Positions 37,231 to 46,601 of a DNA stretch of 64,000 nt are shown here, piece after piece. The position numbers were made by a program, and so were the translations under genes. The stretch's first letter is position 1, and each line of letters opens with the position of its first letter. This DNA comes from Rubripirellula amarantea (GTDB lineage: Bacteria; Planctomycetota; Planctomycetia; Pirellulales; Pirellulaceae), in the NCBI RefSeq assembly GCF_007859865.1, contig NZ_SJPI01000001.1, positions 2,725,337-2,789,336 on the forward strand, read 5' to 3'. The notes beneath the pieces were generated by a model. The model ran no database searches, was not told the DNA's origin, and saw only the letters and a program-made list of their open reading frames with translations.

Positions 37231-37533
37231 CGCGATCAGCCTCGATTCAAGCATCTGCGTCTACTGATTCGCCCGGATCTGAGTTGCCATGATCCCGTCT
37301 CAAGACGGGAATAACGGAAGTCGTGATCTCTAGCGAGCTTAGCGGGCGACTTCACCTAGAGGGCGAATCGCTTCGAAGTACTTGCGGAAGAGGCTTTGCG
37401 TCGTTCCCTATTGAGTCAATTAATCCAAATAAGCAAAACGTGCAAATGATCATGATGGATAATGATCATGATGGATGGAGTGTCAGCCGCCGCGTCATGC
37501 AACGGCGAAGACTATGTGACGATCACATCTTAA
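37231..37533 (+). other. Gene-free stretch with hairpin and duplication
   Basis: No convincing gene. It contains the hairpin at 37293-37310 and an exact 16-base tandem duplication AATGATCATGATGGAT at 37445-37460 and 37461-37476. An 89-codon open frame (37323-37592) spans the duplication but has no recognisable domain; it may be debris of the DUF1583 gene that follows. Confidence 0.5.
37293..37310 (+). repeat. Hairpin TCCCGTC-TCAA-GACGGGA
   Basis: Perfect 7-bp stem with a 4-base loop, about 60 bases after the preceding stop codon. The stem is identical to that at 5294-5310; only the loop differs. No T-run follows. Confidence 0.6.
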
Positions 37534-38322
37534 GGCTTATTCCCGTTCTTAACGGTTTCACATCACGATTCTCGTACGACAAAGCTGAATAAAATTCGGG
37601 TAGAGGGCGACGTTGTTATCCCGAGGGAGGTGAATTTAATCAGTCCAACGATGCGCGGTTGGTCTACTGTGTCGGCAGGACTGGGGTTAGTCGATTCGAT
37701 GCTTCCGGAAGGAGAAGGTAAAAACCAGTATTTCAAGCAAGCCCGGAAATCGCAACAAAAGCAACTCCGGTCGGGGCCCTTGGAATCGCTGTGGTGTGCG
37801 TATGAAGGTGAAATCGTCTTTCAACGCGTCGCCACCAATCCCGGCGTTTCAAGCGAGACTAGCATCCAATACCTACGCCCGCTGTTCGATGGTGATTCAG
37901 TGACGCTGACGTTCTGGTGGGAATCTGGCGAGACGGAACTGTTTCCCATCGTTGGCAGGACGGCACTGCAACTGACCCCGCAAGGCACCCAACCGCGATG
38001 GATGCCGTTGAAAGATGAACTCACCGCATCTTTGTGGAAGGAAGAAGTCTTTGCCGCGACCGAACCGATAGCCACAGAGAATGTTCCTATTGAGACTGCA
38101 TGGAACACCATAGCGATGAAACGCAGTGGCAATACGATTGCCGTAACGCTTAATGGCGAACTGCTCTTGGAATTGCCTGCCGATAACATGACGCGATACG
38201 GTTTGCTGTGCCCGGAAGGTCGCAATTTGAAGGTCAAGGCTGCGGTTTTAACTGGCGATTGGCCCGAAATTCCACCAACCGATTTGACGATCCCGATCCA
38301 CGCATCGCCAAAATCACCGTAA
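37534..38322 (+). pseudogene. C-terminal remnant of a DUF1583-type gene
   Basis: The frame opens after a stop at 37531 and reads ...IRVEGDVVIPREVNLISPTM then RGWSTVSAGLGLVDSMLPEG. It continues with ESLWCAYEGEIVF, LRPLFDGDSVTLTFWWESGE, LFPIVGRTALQLTP, AWNTIAMKRSGNTIAVTLNG and RNLKVKAAVLTGDWP. This is the layout I know from the C-terminal part of large planctomycete DUF1583 proteins, whose role is unknown. The much longer N-terminal region of such proteins is missing, no ATG heads the conserved part (only GTG at 37630), and the upstream DNA carries a tandem duplication. A functional short protein of 230 residues from the GTG cannot be excluded. Confidence 0.6.
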
Positions 38323-38617
38323 GTCGCGCTGTCCCCAATGTCCCCAATGTCGCCAGTGATGGCAGCAGGCGGTGGATAATTGCGAAATGCAGAATGTCCA
38401 AAATTCGCGGATCCTATTGGACGTGGAATCTAGTTCGAGTTCTCGAACCGCTCCGGCACCCTGTTGAACGGCATTGGTAGGCGATGCTAGTTCTTGCGTT
38501 CGGCCAATATTGTGCAGCACGCATTGCGACGATCAACTTCGGCTGCGCAAATCACGCTCGCGTGGAAGGTCCATCGGCTATGAAGCTTTGGAAGCGATTC
38601 GCGGCGAGGGAGCTTTG

Positions 38618-40906
38618 TCATTGACTGCTTTGCACTTCTAGGCCCGTTGGAGTGATTCGAGAGAGGCCGAGGCCGTCGCGAAATCCGGGATCGACGATTG
38701 TGTCGGGAACATTGATGCGTTCGAAAAATCGAATGTCGGCAGGCCGGTCTGCATGTAAGAACTTTAATGCCTGCTCATCGCTCTTGAATCTCAACATGGG
38801 AGGAGTAGAAACTATACCCCAGCCCCAAACGGGAATTTGTTCGGGTCCATAGAGAAAAGTGATTGCTGACACGGTAGGACGCACGGAGGTCGTCTTGGTT
38901 ATCACATTGCCAATCATCGAGCCGACTACCGAGTCGGGAATGTCGAAGTCCGTTGATGGACCAACACTGCTGGATGGAAAGTTGTTGGGGCGAATGTTCC
39001 AGCCAGCGACTGGATCGTGTGCGCGCGGTGGACGTAGCTGATCTCTCAATCGGTTCTCTACATTCTCACGCTCTCGCAATCGTTCTTGCTCGTTCATAGG
39101 GACTTGATACCGAACCGGCGTTGGTTCACCTAGTTCAATGACTGCTGAGAGCGCATGAGTCGCGTCGTCAGAAATGGTCCATCCGTTGGCCTGCGCTTGG
39201 CGAATCAGGTTGGCCCGAATAACGCTCTCGTCAATGTTGGGTGTTCCAGATTCAGCCTTGATCTCGATCCGGACGGGTTCGGTCCCGTCGAAGATCACGA
39301 GTTCGTCGCGTTTGAGGTATTTAACGAATCCGGACGCTTTAGGGCCGGGTAGTTTAACGGCACCCACGCCAAAGCCTCGGGCAGTCGAATGACCAGGTTT
39401 TCGTTCTCTTACTGAGGCTGCAAAAAGCAGGTGGCTGTCGACGACTCGGCGAACTCGATCATCACTAAGGCTTCCCGAAACGGCTGACGAATCGAATTGG
39501 TATCGCCACAACGGAATGCCTCGATCAATCGAGAACAACAGCATTTCGTCGGCGGTTGTTGACAGACAAACTACGTCGCCATCTAGCCATTTCACGGTGA
39601 CCGAGGCGCCTGGTTTAAGGAATCCCAAGTCGACCTCGCGAATCGAGTCAGGTTGCGTGATGTCAATTGCAACCATCTTGTTGGACATAACCACAAGCAG
39701 GTCTTTGCCATTGTCAGCGATTGCGAGCGCAAGAGCGCTGTTGTTCAGCGAGTAGTGTGTGAGTTCGTTTCCGCTCTCGGGATCGAGTACCCGAACTCGG
39801 TCGGCGTCGGGGACGAATAGGTAACGTCGCTGAGGTGAAAGTAGCGGCGTGGATGAATTGCCTCTAGCTTGGTCCGTCACCCAGAGGACTTTGCGATCCT
39901 TCAGGTCGTACGCCGTGATTCGCATGTCGGATTGGCGAGCGATGACTTGTTTTCGACTGCTAAACCTAGCCCAGTTACCGGCATCTCGCGTCCGCCGGGT
40001 TCCATTAGATAGATTCCAACTGATGATAGGGGTTGGCCTTGAGTCACTCGGCAGGCTCTTCCAAACACTCAACATTGTCTGGCTGCCACCAGGCTCAAGC
40101 ATGAGCGCCATCTTCGAGCCCTCGTGATAGTCCTTGAGTTGGCTTTGGGCAGGCAACAGATGCATTCTTGACATTCGTTTCTTGCGAATGGAAACCCACA
40201 TCAATCTGGTAGGGAGCGGATTGTCGTGCTTAGAACTTTCGAGCGACGCGAGAAGCCATTGATCGGTGCCGCCAAGCGGAATGATCGCGCCGATCCGGTC
40301 CCATATATTTGCTGATTCAAAGGCGGTTCCTCCTTCGGCTAGTTCGAGTGCTTCACGGATGGGGTCAGCTTCCAAAGGCACGTTGGCACTTGAATCGCTC
40401 GCAACAACCACCGTACCGTCGTTGCTGAACGGAACGGCGCGAGTTTCTTTTTCCTGAACTTCAATCAATCCTTGGCTTTGTTGGTTTAATCGCTTTAAGA
40501 AGTTCTGGTCTTTGGTTGACAACTTTTCGATCTTGACGGTTACCTCTTTCATCGCTTCGGTGCGTAGCGTGACGTCATCCTTAGATACCTTCAGTAATGC
40601 CGCCACAGTTGAATGGTCACCTTCAGCCATCCTCCAGACGCGGCCTCCGTAGATCGCATCGGCTTCATAGGGACGACGGACTCGGTCGAATCGGTAGGAG
40701 CCGTTCATGCCGTCCATGAGGTCAGAAAACCTTACTTGGACACCGTAGGATCGGTCGATCTTTATGACGGTAGCCGACACCCAGTCACGACCTCGTTTGA
40801 CTTCGACCTTTTCTCCCGGGCGAAATGGCATCTGGGCAATGACGGAAGACGCCAAGGCAGCTACCCAAAACGCGCCGATGAAAAGATGTTCAAGACGAAA
40901 TGGCAT
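38618..40906 (-). CDS. Secreted SHD1-like/beta-propeller protein
   Basis: 762 residues with a signal peptide (about 1-25, ending VIAQ). Domains in order: a Tudor/Agenet-like barrel (FRPGEKVEVKRGRDWVSATV, about 28-80), an SHD1-like module (KDDVTLRTEAMKEVTVKIEK then LSTKDQNFL, about 105-140), then a WD/PQQ-like propeller (about 180-560: YDLKDRKVLWVTDQ, RYLFVPDADRVRVLDPESGN, GIPLWRYQFD). The C-terminal 250 residues (ESVIRANLIRQAQANGWTIS and onward) are not recognised. It begins 27 bases after the ABC ATPase gene and is probably the last gene of that operon. Function unknown. Confidence 0.8.
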   Translation of the reverse strand: MPFRLEHLFIGAFWVAALASSVIAQMPFRPGEKVEVKRGRDWVSATVIKIDRSYGVQVRFSDLMDGMNGSYRFDRVRRPYEADAIYGGRVWRMAEGDHSTVAALLKVSKDDVTLRTEAMKEVTVKIEKLSTKDQNFLKRLNQQSQGLIEVQEKETRAVPFSNDGTVVVASDSSANVPLEADPIREALELAEGGTAFESANIWDRIGAIIPLGGTDQWLLASLESSKHDNPLPTRLMWVSIRKKRMSRMHLLPAQSQLKDYHEGSKMALMLEPGGSQTMLSVWKSLPSDSRPTPIISWNLSNGTRRTRDAGNWARFSSRKQVIARQSDMRITAYDLKDRKVLWVTDQARGNSSTPLLSPQRRYLFVPDADRVRVLDPESGNELTHYSLNNSALALAIADNGKDLLVVMSNKMVAIDITQPDSIREVDLGFLKPGASVTVKWLDGDVVCLSTTADEMLLFSIDRGIPLWRYQFDSSAVSGSLSDDRVRRVVDSHLLFAASVRERKPGHSTARGFGVGAVKLPGPKASGFVKYLKRDELVIFDGTEPVRIEIKAESGTPNIDESVIRANLIRQAQANGWTISDDATHALSAVIELGEPTPVRYQVPMNEQERLRERENVENRLRDQLRPPRAHDPVAGWNIRPNNFPSSSVGPSTDFDIPDSVVGSMIGNVITKTTSVRPTVSAITFLYGPEQIPVWGWGIVSTPPMLRFKSDEQALKFLHADRPADIRFFERINVPDTIVDPGFRDGLGLSRITPTGLEVQSSQ

Positions 40907-40933
40907 GGTCGGGTTCTTCTTAAGGTTGACGGT

Positions 40934-42010
40934 CTATTGAACCAGTCCCTCGGTGACTTGTAAAAACACGTCTTCAAGACTTTTCTTATGCGACACTATC
41001 TCGGCAATCACAAAGCCTTCGCCGATCATCGACGCGACTAGTGAGGCTTGATCGCGAACATCACCCGAAAAGGCAAATCGCAATCGCTCGCCATCGACAA
41101 TCAATGCGTCGACATCCTCTCTCGTTTTCAACCACGCTGCGGCGGTCTCGGATTGGTCAAGCACACGGATGACGAGTTCTCGCGTGTTGGCTTGCTGTTG
41201 CTCAATTTCGTCGACGCTCCCGGTCGCCAACAGCTTGCCTTGTTCGATAATGCCGACGCTATCACATACCTCCGCAAGTTCGGTAAGGATGTGGCTGCTA
41301 ATCAACACGGTTTTGCCGCGATCGGCGAGTTCGCGAATCATTTGCCGAAGTTGAATTCGGGCGCGAGGGTCTAGTCCGGCCGCGGGTTCGTCAAGAATCA
41401 ACACTGCTGGGTCATGAATCAAGGCTCGGCCTAGGCAGAGCCGTTGTTTCATGCCTTTACTGAGTCCTCGGATTGGCTTTTCCGCCATGCCGTTGGTGCC
41501 GGTAAAGTCGAGCACCCACCGCAGACGTTCGGTTCGCTCGCGACCGACCAGGCCGTAGGCACGAGCAAAGAAGTCGAGGTATTCCTTACAGTTCACGTCA
41601 CGGTAGGTGCCAAAGGAATCAGGCATGAATCCAAGCCGCGCACGCACGTATTCAGGGTCATTAACGACCGAGAATCCGTCTACAAACGCGTCGCCATAAC
41701 TTGGCAAGTCAAGAGTCGCCAGAATGCGCATCGAGGTTGTTTTGCCAGCACCATTGGGGCCGATGTAGCCAAAAACATGGCCTCGACGAACCGTAAACGT
41801 GATGTCTTGAACGGCTTTGGTGTCACCAAAGAAGCGGTGAAGTCGACGCAATTCGATGCAGTCATCAGAAGTAACATGCACCGAACGCGACAACGGTTCG
41901 AGCGGTAGCAAACTGGTGGCCGAGCCATTCGCGTGGCCGGATTTTGTAGATTCGTTTGCCGGAAGATCAGTCTCGTTTCGAGCAGGCTTTCCAATGTCGT
42001 CCATTTTCAT
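40934..42010 (-). CDS. ABC transporter ATP-binding protein
   Basis: 358 residues. After 45 hydrophilic residues, the ATPase core has Walker A GYIGPNGAGKTTSMRILATL near 93, signature LSKGMKQRLCLGRALIHDPA near 180 and Walker B AVLILDEPAAGLDPRARIQL near 200, with the switch SSHILTELAEVCDSVGIIEQ. The C-terminal extension (TAAWLKTREDVDALIVDGER) resembles the DrrA/CcmA-type ATPases that pair with ABC-2 permeases. The start overlaps the upstream 824-residue gene by four bases. No classical multi-span permease is encoded next to it. Confidence 0.92.
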   Translation of the reverse strand: MKMDDIGKPARNETDLPANESTKSGHANGSATSLLPLEPLSRSVHVTSDDCIELRRLHRFFGDTKAVQDITFTVRRGHVFGYIGPNGAGKTTSMRILATLDLPSYGDAFVDGFSVVNDPEYVRARLGFMPDSFGTYRDVNCKEYLDFFARAYGLVGRERTERLRWVLDFTGTNGMAEKPIRGLSKGMKQRLCLGRALIHDPAVLILDEPAAGLDPRARIQLRQMIRELADRGKTVLISSHILTELAEVCDSVGIIEQGKLLATGSVDEIEQQQANTRELVIRVLDQSETAAAWLKTREDVDALIVDGERLRFAFSGDVRDQASLVASMIGEGFVIAEIVSHKKSLEDVFLQVTEGLVQ

Positions 42011-44481
42011 TGGCCTGCTCCGAGAATCGAGTCAGCAAATTCAAACGTGCCCATCACGTACCGTACGCTGCGAATGATTTCCGCATTATCAACGGCTAAA
42101 GCGTCGTCGCTGGGTTCGGCTATGGCGATGAAGTGACCTGGTGATAAGGTTCCACGATTTTGCAGTAGCGATTGTAGTTCAAGTTCTAACGACCCCGACG
42201 TGATCGAGCTGTTTCCTGTTTGACTCGCAAGGTCACTGACGACGTTGTAAGTTTCACCTGTGTTCGTCGTGCTGCTGGACTGTTCGCCGGTCAACATGAT
42301 AGGACGGTTCTCGTTGTACAGATCCCCTAAGACTCTCGAGATGAACTTGGTTTCGATAAGAGCACCGTCCTTGGTTTCACCAGCGGCGATCTCGTCGATC
42401 AACCAATGTTGACCTTGCGAATCACAAACAACGAGCTGATCGAGCAAAAACGAAAAGCCATTGGCGACGGAAAGTGAGGTGCGATCGGGTGATTGGATCG
42501 TCAACTTGCCGAAGTTCGGGCGCGGTTGGTGAACGACAAACTGAGTTTGTTGGCGAGAAGGTAGAAAAGACGCGTCAAAACGTTGCCCGGTTTCGGTCAC
42601 CTCTACTCGGCCGATAATGGCGGGCGGAAAGCGATTCTGTTCTTCCCACGATTGGCCAATACTTTCGGGATATCCCATTACTTCGGCATCGGCTGCGAAA
42701 CGTATGCCGTCACTTGGACGTACTCCGGCGAAGTAAGTTGTACGAGTTCGCTCGACGGCAAACTCGCTTTTGGCGTCGGTAATTGCAATCTGCCGGACCC
42801 TGGCCTTGGTTCCGAACCCATCAGCAATGATTCCGTAGCCAAACATCAGCAGCGTCGTCACCACCGCTAGTGCGGGTGCGATCGCAAACATCAAATAGCT
42901 GCGGTCACGTTTGGTTGTTTGTCGGTATGCGACGGGGCCGACGAGCATCACAAATGCGGTCAATAAGCCCATAAACGTATAGACCGGCGGTTGGGCAACG
43001 CCGGGAATGAGCCAATCGCGAAATCGAACATTGCCAATCATCGGGTCAACGCCGCGTCGCAGTGTCGGCGACGTGCGGTAGCCAATCAGCGACTTAGCAA
43101 GTTGCCAATCTGAAATTGAAGACGCGGGCGTCTGGCCAACCACCTCTTCTTTTTCGCTTGCGTTGCCAGTCTCAGGTGCATCGCCTAGCAGGCCTATCAA
43201 ACGGCCCGAACCGACCATGCAAACCCACACTCGCGATTGCCAATGCTTCTCGGACCTTGTAAGTTCGGATTCCAGTTGGCTGATCGACTTGGAAATTGCT
43301 TGATCAAATTCATCGGCCGACAGGTCCAACGAGGGCAGGTAGAAACCCACGTCGCTGTCAGTGCTTCGCCATGACATGTCTTCGATAATAGAAAGCGAAC
43401 GTCCACTCTTTGCGTCGTTGCTCGCTTGTACTTGAAGTCGTTTTAAGAGCGGCAGCGTGTTTCGCCAGATTTCTTGGCTAACATAAACACTCGTTTGGAA
43501 TTCCGCCGGAACCAGTGGTGTGTTGGACACTCCCATGGTTTGAGTCGTTTCGTCGGCCGAACGAGCATTCGACACGATCATCGTTCCCCCGAGCATCAGC
43601 CAAGCTCGAATGGCGGCGATGGATTCGGGAGCACCATCTCGAAAAAGTTTCTCAAGCGTGCTCTGGTGAACCAGCAGACAGTCAATAGGCTGGTATCCCC
43701 GCCAATCCGTTGGCAATTTAACCATGTCATGCAGCGTCAACGGCATCGAGCTGCTGTCGTGGAAATAACGTTTGGCCGCCTGGGCGGTGGGGATTTCTGC
43801 TGGTGAGAGCTTAGTCGCTGCCGGGGCGATGTATGCCGAATTAGGAAAGATAAAGTTGGTTGAAACCGACAACTCGTCACTAGAATCCGTAATCATCAGT
43901 AGGTCAGATGTGACCTCAGGCATGAGCAAGTTGTTCATGAACCGGTAAGCACTTAACTGCGACGACGTCGCCGCGCCCATGGCAGCTTGGTAGTCAGGAA
44001 TCGGGCGACCGTCTTCGAGGATAGAAACGTTAGTGAACCGAGTTAGTGCCCACCGAGGAATCAATCGAACATAGGTCTCCACGCGGTTGCCTTGTGAAAT
44101 TTCGACCGGCACGTCGACCAGCATGTTTCGTTGCGGCGGTGTGACAGCGCCATCGACACCGACAAACCGAATCACTAAGTCACGGTCGGCGGTGAACGTT
44201 GCGGTCGAAACGAGTTTGATTTCAACGGGTAAATAGCCCGCCATGTCCATCTGCGTTGCGCGAAGTTCACAGTGAAAACCCGTCACGTTGACGCCAGCGG
44301 GCGGAATGCGGGTTGGCGTTGCAGTAGGCGCGATGATCTTCGGTGACGACGCAGGTCGTGTAGTCGAACTGCTTGTTGTTGATGGTGGTTGAGTTGTTAA
44401 CGTTGATTGCGATTGGCTCGGCAATGCCCACAAGCAGACCCACAGAATTGGCAATATACATTTCGCCCCGCAATGCATCAT
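42007..44481 (-). CDS. Large exported membrane protein, ABC-associated
   Basis: 824 residues: a signal peptide, a Ser/Thr/Pro-rich linker (about 25-60), an extracytoplasmic beta-rich region, an alpha/beta segment (PIDCLLVHQSTLEKLF ... SIAAIRAWLMLGGTMIVSNA, about 270-310) reminiscent of the GATase1-like domains of planctomycete membrane proteins, and two membrane helices (TFMGLLTAFVMLVGPVAY near 497; LMFAIAPALAVVTTLLMFGY near 525). A further extracytoplasmic domain ends the protein. No family is firmly recognised. Four-base overlaps with both neighbours tie it tightly to the ABC ATPase; an extracytoplasmic partner of the transporter is a reasonable guess. Confidence 0.75.
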   Translation of the reverse strand: MMHCGAKCILPILWVCLWALPSQSQSTLTTQPPSTTSSSTTRPASSPKIIAPTATPTRIPPAGVNVTGFHCELRATQMDMAGYLPVEIKLVSTATFTADRDLVIRFVGVDGAVTPPQRNMLVDVPVEISQGNRVETYVRLIPRWALTRFTNVSILEDGRPIPDYQAAMGAATSSQLSAYRFMNNLLMPEVTSDLLMITDSSDELSVSTNFIFPNSAYIAPAATKLSPAEIPTAQAAKRYFHDSSSMPLTLHDMVKLPTDWRGYQPIDCLLVHQSTLEKLFRDGAPESIAAIRAWLMLGGTMIVSNARSADETTQTMGVSNTPLVPAEFQTSVYVSQEIWRNTLPLLKRLQVQASNDAKSGRSLSIIEDMSWRSTDSDVGFYLPSLDLSADEFDQAISKSISQLESELTRSEKHWQSRVWVCMVGSGRLIGLLGDAPETGNASEKEEVVGQTPASSISDWQLAKSLIGYRTSPTLRRGVDPMIGNVRFRDWLIPGVAQPPVYTFMGLLTAFVMLVGPVAYRQTTKRDRSYLMFAIAPALAVVTTLLMFGYGIIADGFGTKARVRQIAITDAKSEFAVERTRTTYFAGVRPSDGIRFAADAEVMGYPESIGQSWEEQNRFPPAIIGRVEVTETGQRFDASFLPSRQQTQFVVHQPRPNFGKLTIQSPDRTSLSVANGFSFLLDQLVVCDSQGQHWLIDEIAAGETKDGALIETKFISRVLGDLYNENRPIMLTGEQSSSTTNTGETYNVVSDLASQTGNSSITSGSLELELQSLLQNRGTLSPGHFIAIAEPSDDALAVDNAEIIRSVRYVMGTFEFADSILGAGQ

Positions 44482-44807
44482 GGTCGTTGCTCTCGCGGCG
44501 GTAAGATTTGGGACGGAAGGGTGTCGTCGGAAAACGGGCTGTCATCCGTTTGTATCTCTTCCGAAGGTTGATACCAAGTCACTGATACACACCATGCGAG
44601 CATGAACAGCAAGAGGAAGGCGACGAAGCATGCCAACAAGAATCCGGTGGCAACCATGAACCCGGTTGCGACAACCGCGCCATCGCCAGCCGCACGAGCG
44701 ATCGCGGCAAAGATTACTCCGAGCGTCATCAGTGCGAACATGGCACGGAAAGAAACGCGGGGAAGCAAACGACTTCGTTGGATCGGTTCAGGCGAAGGAG
44801 CGTTCAA
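44478..44807 (-). CDS. Small membrane protein, first gene of ABC operon
   Basis: 109 residues with two or three hydrophobic segments (FRAMFALMTLGVIFAAIARA, VVATGFMVATGFLLACFVAF then LLLFMLAWCVSV) and an acidic, proline-rich cytoplasmic tail. The stop overlaps the next start by four bases. Not recognised; too small to be a full permease, but it might contribute to a membrane complex with the two genes downstream. Confidence 0.7.
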   Translation of the reverse strand: MNAPSPEPIQRSRLLPRVSFRAMFALMTLGVIFAAIARAAGDGAVVATGFMVATGFLLACFVAFLLLFMLAWCVSVTWYQPSEEIQTDDSPFSDDTLPSQILPPREQRP

Positions 44808-44889
44808 GGACGATGTCCGCTAATACAAAGAGAGAGTCGTGTCGAAGAAAAGATGCGGACCCTCACGCGTCGGATTGTCGCACACACTG

Positions 44890-44895
44890 ATTATA
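44890..44895 (-). promoter_or_regulatory. -10 box of the ABC operon
   Basis: Perfect TATAAT on the minus strand about 80 bases before the first start of the operon, embedded in ATGGCTATAATC as at 1069-1074. The -35 match is poor. The divergent oad operon begins at 44984. Confidence 0.35.
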
Positions 44896-44983
44896 GCCAT
44901 CTCGACAATACGCGGGCGTGGGTGACGACGATCGCTTGCCGGCATTTTTTCGAAATGGACTGGCGGATCTGATCACCTGATTG

Positions 44984-45379
44984 ATGCATCGCCGTTGGCA
45001 ATCCACTATCCTGTGCGATCTGCTTGTCACTCTCATATTAGATTGCATCGACCTTATGTTGTTTCTCGCCACGTTCTGGCCCGCTTCGGTGACAGGCTTG
45101 CTCGCGCAGACTTGGTCAGACGGCACTGCCATCGCCGCCACTGGTCTGGTTATCGTCTTTGCTGTTTTGGTGCTGTTGAGCTTGTTCATTGCATCGCTAC
45201 CGAAGGTTCTGGCATTTATCGAACCTTGGTTTCCTCAGCCAAGTCATTTGCACGCAGAGACCGCTCATCCCGAAAGTCAGCTTCCTGATGACGAGGTGAT
45301 CGCTGCGATTGGGTTCGTATTGCATACCGAGATCATGAACCAAACGGGCTCGACTGGCTCGACGGGGACGCAAAAGTAA
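44984..45379 (+). CDS. oadG: Putative oxaloacetate decarboxylase gamma subunit
   Basis: 131 residues. One strong membrane span (AATGLVIVFAVLVLLSLFIA) is followed by a linker and a C-terminal motif PDDEVIAAIGFVLHTEIM, which resembles the PEVVAAIAAAI-type end of OadG. In known complexes OadG joins the alpha and beta subunits and binds zinc. Assignment rests mainly on its place two bases before oadB. An in-frame ATG at 45056 would give a shorter product (107 residues) closer to the usual length; neither start has a good ribosome-binding site. Confidence 0.72.
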   Translation: MHRRWQSTILCDLLVTLILDCIDLMLFLATFWPASVTGLLAQTWSDGTAIAATGLVIVFAVLVLLSLFIASLPKVLAFIEPWFPQPSHLHAETAHPESQLPDDEVIAAIGFVLHTEIMNQTGSTGSTGTQK

Positions 45380-45381
45380 CC

Positions 45382-46554
45382 ATGGATATTCTGTTTAATT
45401 TTTTAAACACCACTGGCTTTGCGTCGATGACGTTTGGCAACGCGATCATGATCGTGATTGGCATCTCGTTTATCATCTTGGCAATTCGTAAGGACTACGA
45501 ACCCCTGCTACTGGTGCCGATCGGCATGGGCGCGATCGTCGGCAACATTCCAGTCATCGAAGGTATGTCGTTGTCGGTCTACGACGAGGTGAAATACATC
45601 GCTGGTGATGACGGATCGATAACCTATGTGCCCGGCAGTGTGCTGAGCTATCTGTATTTCGGTGTGAAGCAAGGTATTTACCCACCGCTGATCTTTTTGG
45701 GGATCGGCGCGATGACGGATTTTTCAACGATGCTTTCCAATCCCAAGCTCGTGTTGCTTGGCGCGGCTGCTCAGATTGGTGTGTTCGCAACATTCTTGGG
45801 TGCGATCGCGTTGGGGTTTTCATTTTCGGAAGCCGGGGCCATTGGAATCATTGGTGGCGCCGACGGGCCAACTGCGATTTTTCTTGCCGCTAAGCTCGCA
45901 CCACATTTGCTCGGCGCGATCGCCATTGCCGCCTATTCGTACATGGCGCTTGTTCCAGTGATTCAGCCACCGATCATGAAATTGTTGACGACTCGCGAAG
46001 AGCGTTTGATACGCATGAAGGCACCACGCAAGGTATCCAAACGCGAGAAGATGATCTTTCCCGTCGCTGCGTTTTTGATCACCACGTTGATCGCGCCGGG
46101 GGCAATCGTGCTGCTTGGCATGATGTTCTTTGGCAACTTGTTGAAGGAAAGCCTCGTTACCGAACGGTTAGCCGTGACCGCGCGTACGGCTTTGATCGAC
46201 ATTATTACGATCTTGTTGGGATTCAGCGTCGGTGCAAGCACTCAGGCCGACACGTTCTTAACCAAAGGGTCGTTGTTGATCTTCGGCCTTGGTGCGGCAT
46301 CGTTCGCGGTGGCCACCGCTGGTGGAGTGTTGTTTGCAAAGTTCATGAATTTGTTTCTGACGGACAAGATCAACCCGCTTGTGGGTGCCGCAGGTGTTTC
46401 GGCGGTTCCCGATTCGGCGCGCGTGGTTCAGATGGTTGGGCAACAGGAAGACCCGCACAACTTTTTGCTGATGCACGCGATGGCTCCCAATGTTGCCGGC
46501 GTGGTCGGGTCAGCGGTGGCTGCGGGCGTGCTTTGGGCCGTTTTGACGGGCTAA
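45382..46554 (+). CDS. oadB: Sodium-translocating decarboxylase beta subunit
   Basis: 390 residues, strongly hydrophobic. The functional sites of OadB are visible: GIIGGADGPTAIFLAAKLAP near 153 with the essential Asp, AAYSYMALVPVIQPPIMKLL near 178 with the Tyr, and NPLVGAAGVSAVPDSARVVQ near 333 with the Asn and Ser of the sodium path. The subunit decarboxylates carboxybiotin and pumps sodium out of the cell. It starts two bases after oadG and is followed by the alpha subunit. Confidence 0.95.
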   Translation: MDILFNFLNTTGFASMTFGNAIMIVIGISFIILAIRKDYEPLLLVPIGMGAIVGNIPVIEGMSLSVYDEVKYIAGDDGSITYVPGSVLSYLYFGVKQGIYPPLIFLGIGAMTDFSTMLSNPKLVLLGAAAQIGVFATFLGAIALGFSFSEAGAIGIIGGADGPTAIFLAAKLAPHLLGAIAIAAYSYMALVPVIQPPIMKLLTTREERLIRMKAPRKVSKREKMIFPVAAFLITTLIAPGAIVLLGMMFFGNLLKESLVTERLAVTARTALIDIITILLGFSVGASTQADTFLTKGSLLIFGLGAASFAVATAGGVLFAKFMNLFLTDKINPLVGAAGVSAVPDSARVVQMVGQQEDPHNFLLMHAMAPNVAGVVGSAVAAGVLWAVLTG

Positions 46555-46601
46555 CCGTTCTTTAAATATTTCTCTTCCTCTTTAACTTCACACACCTGTC
46601 C

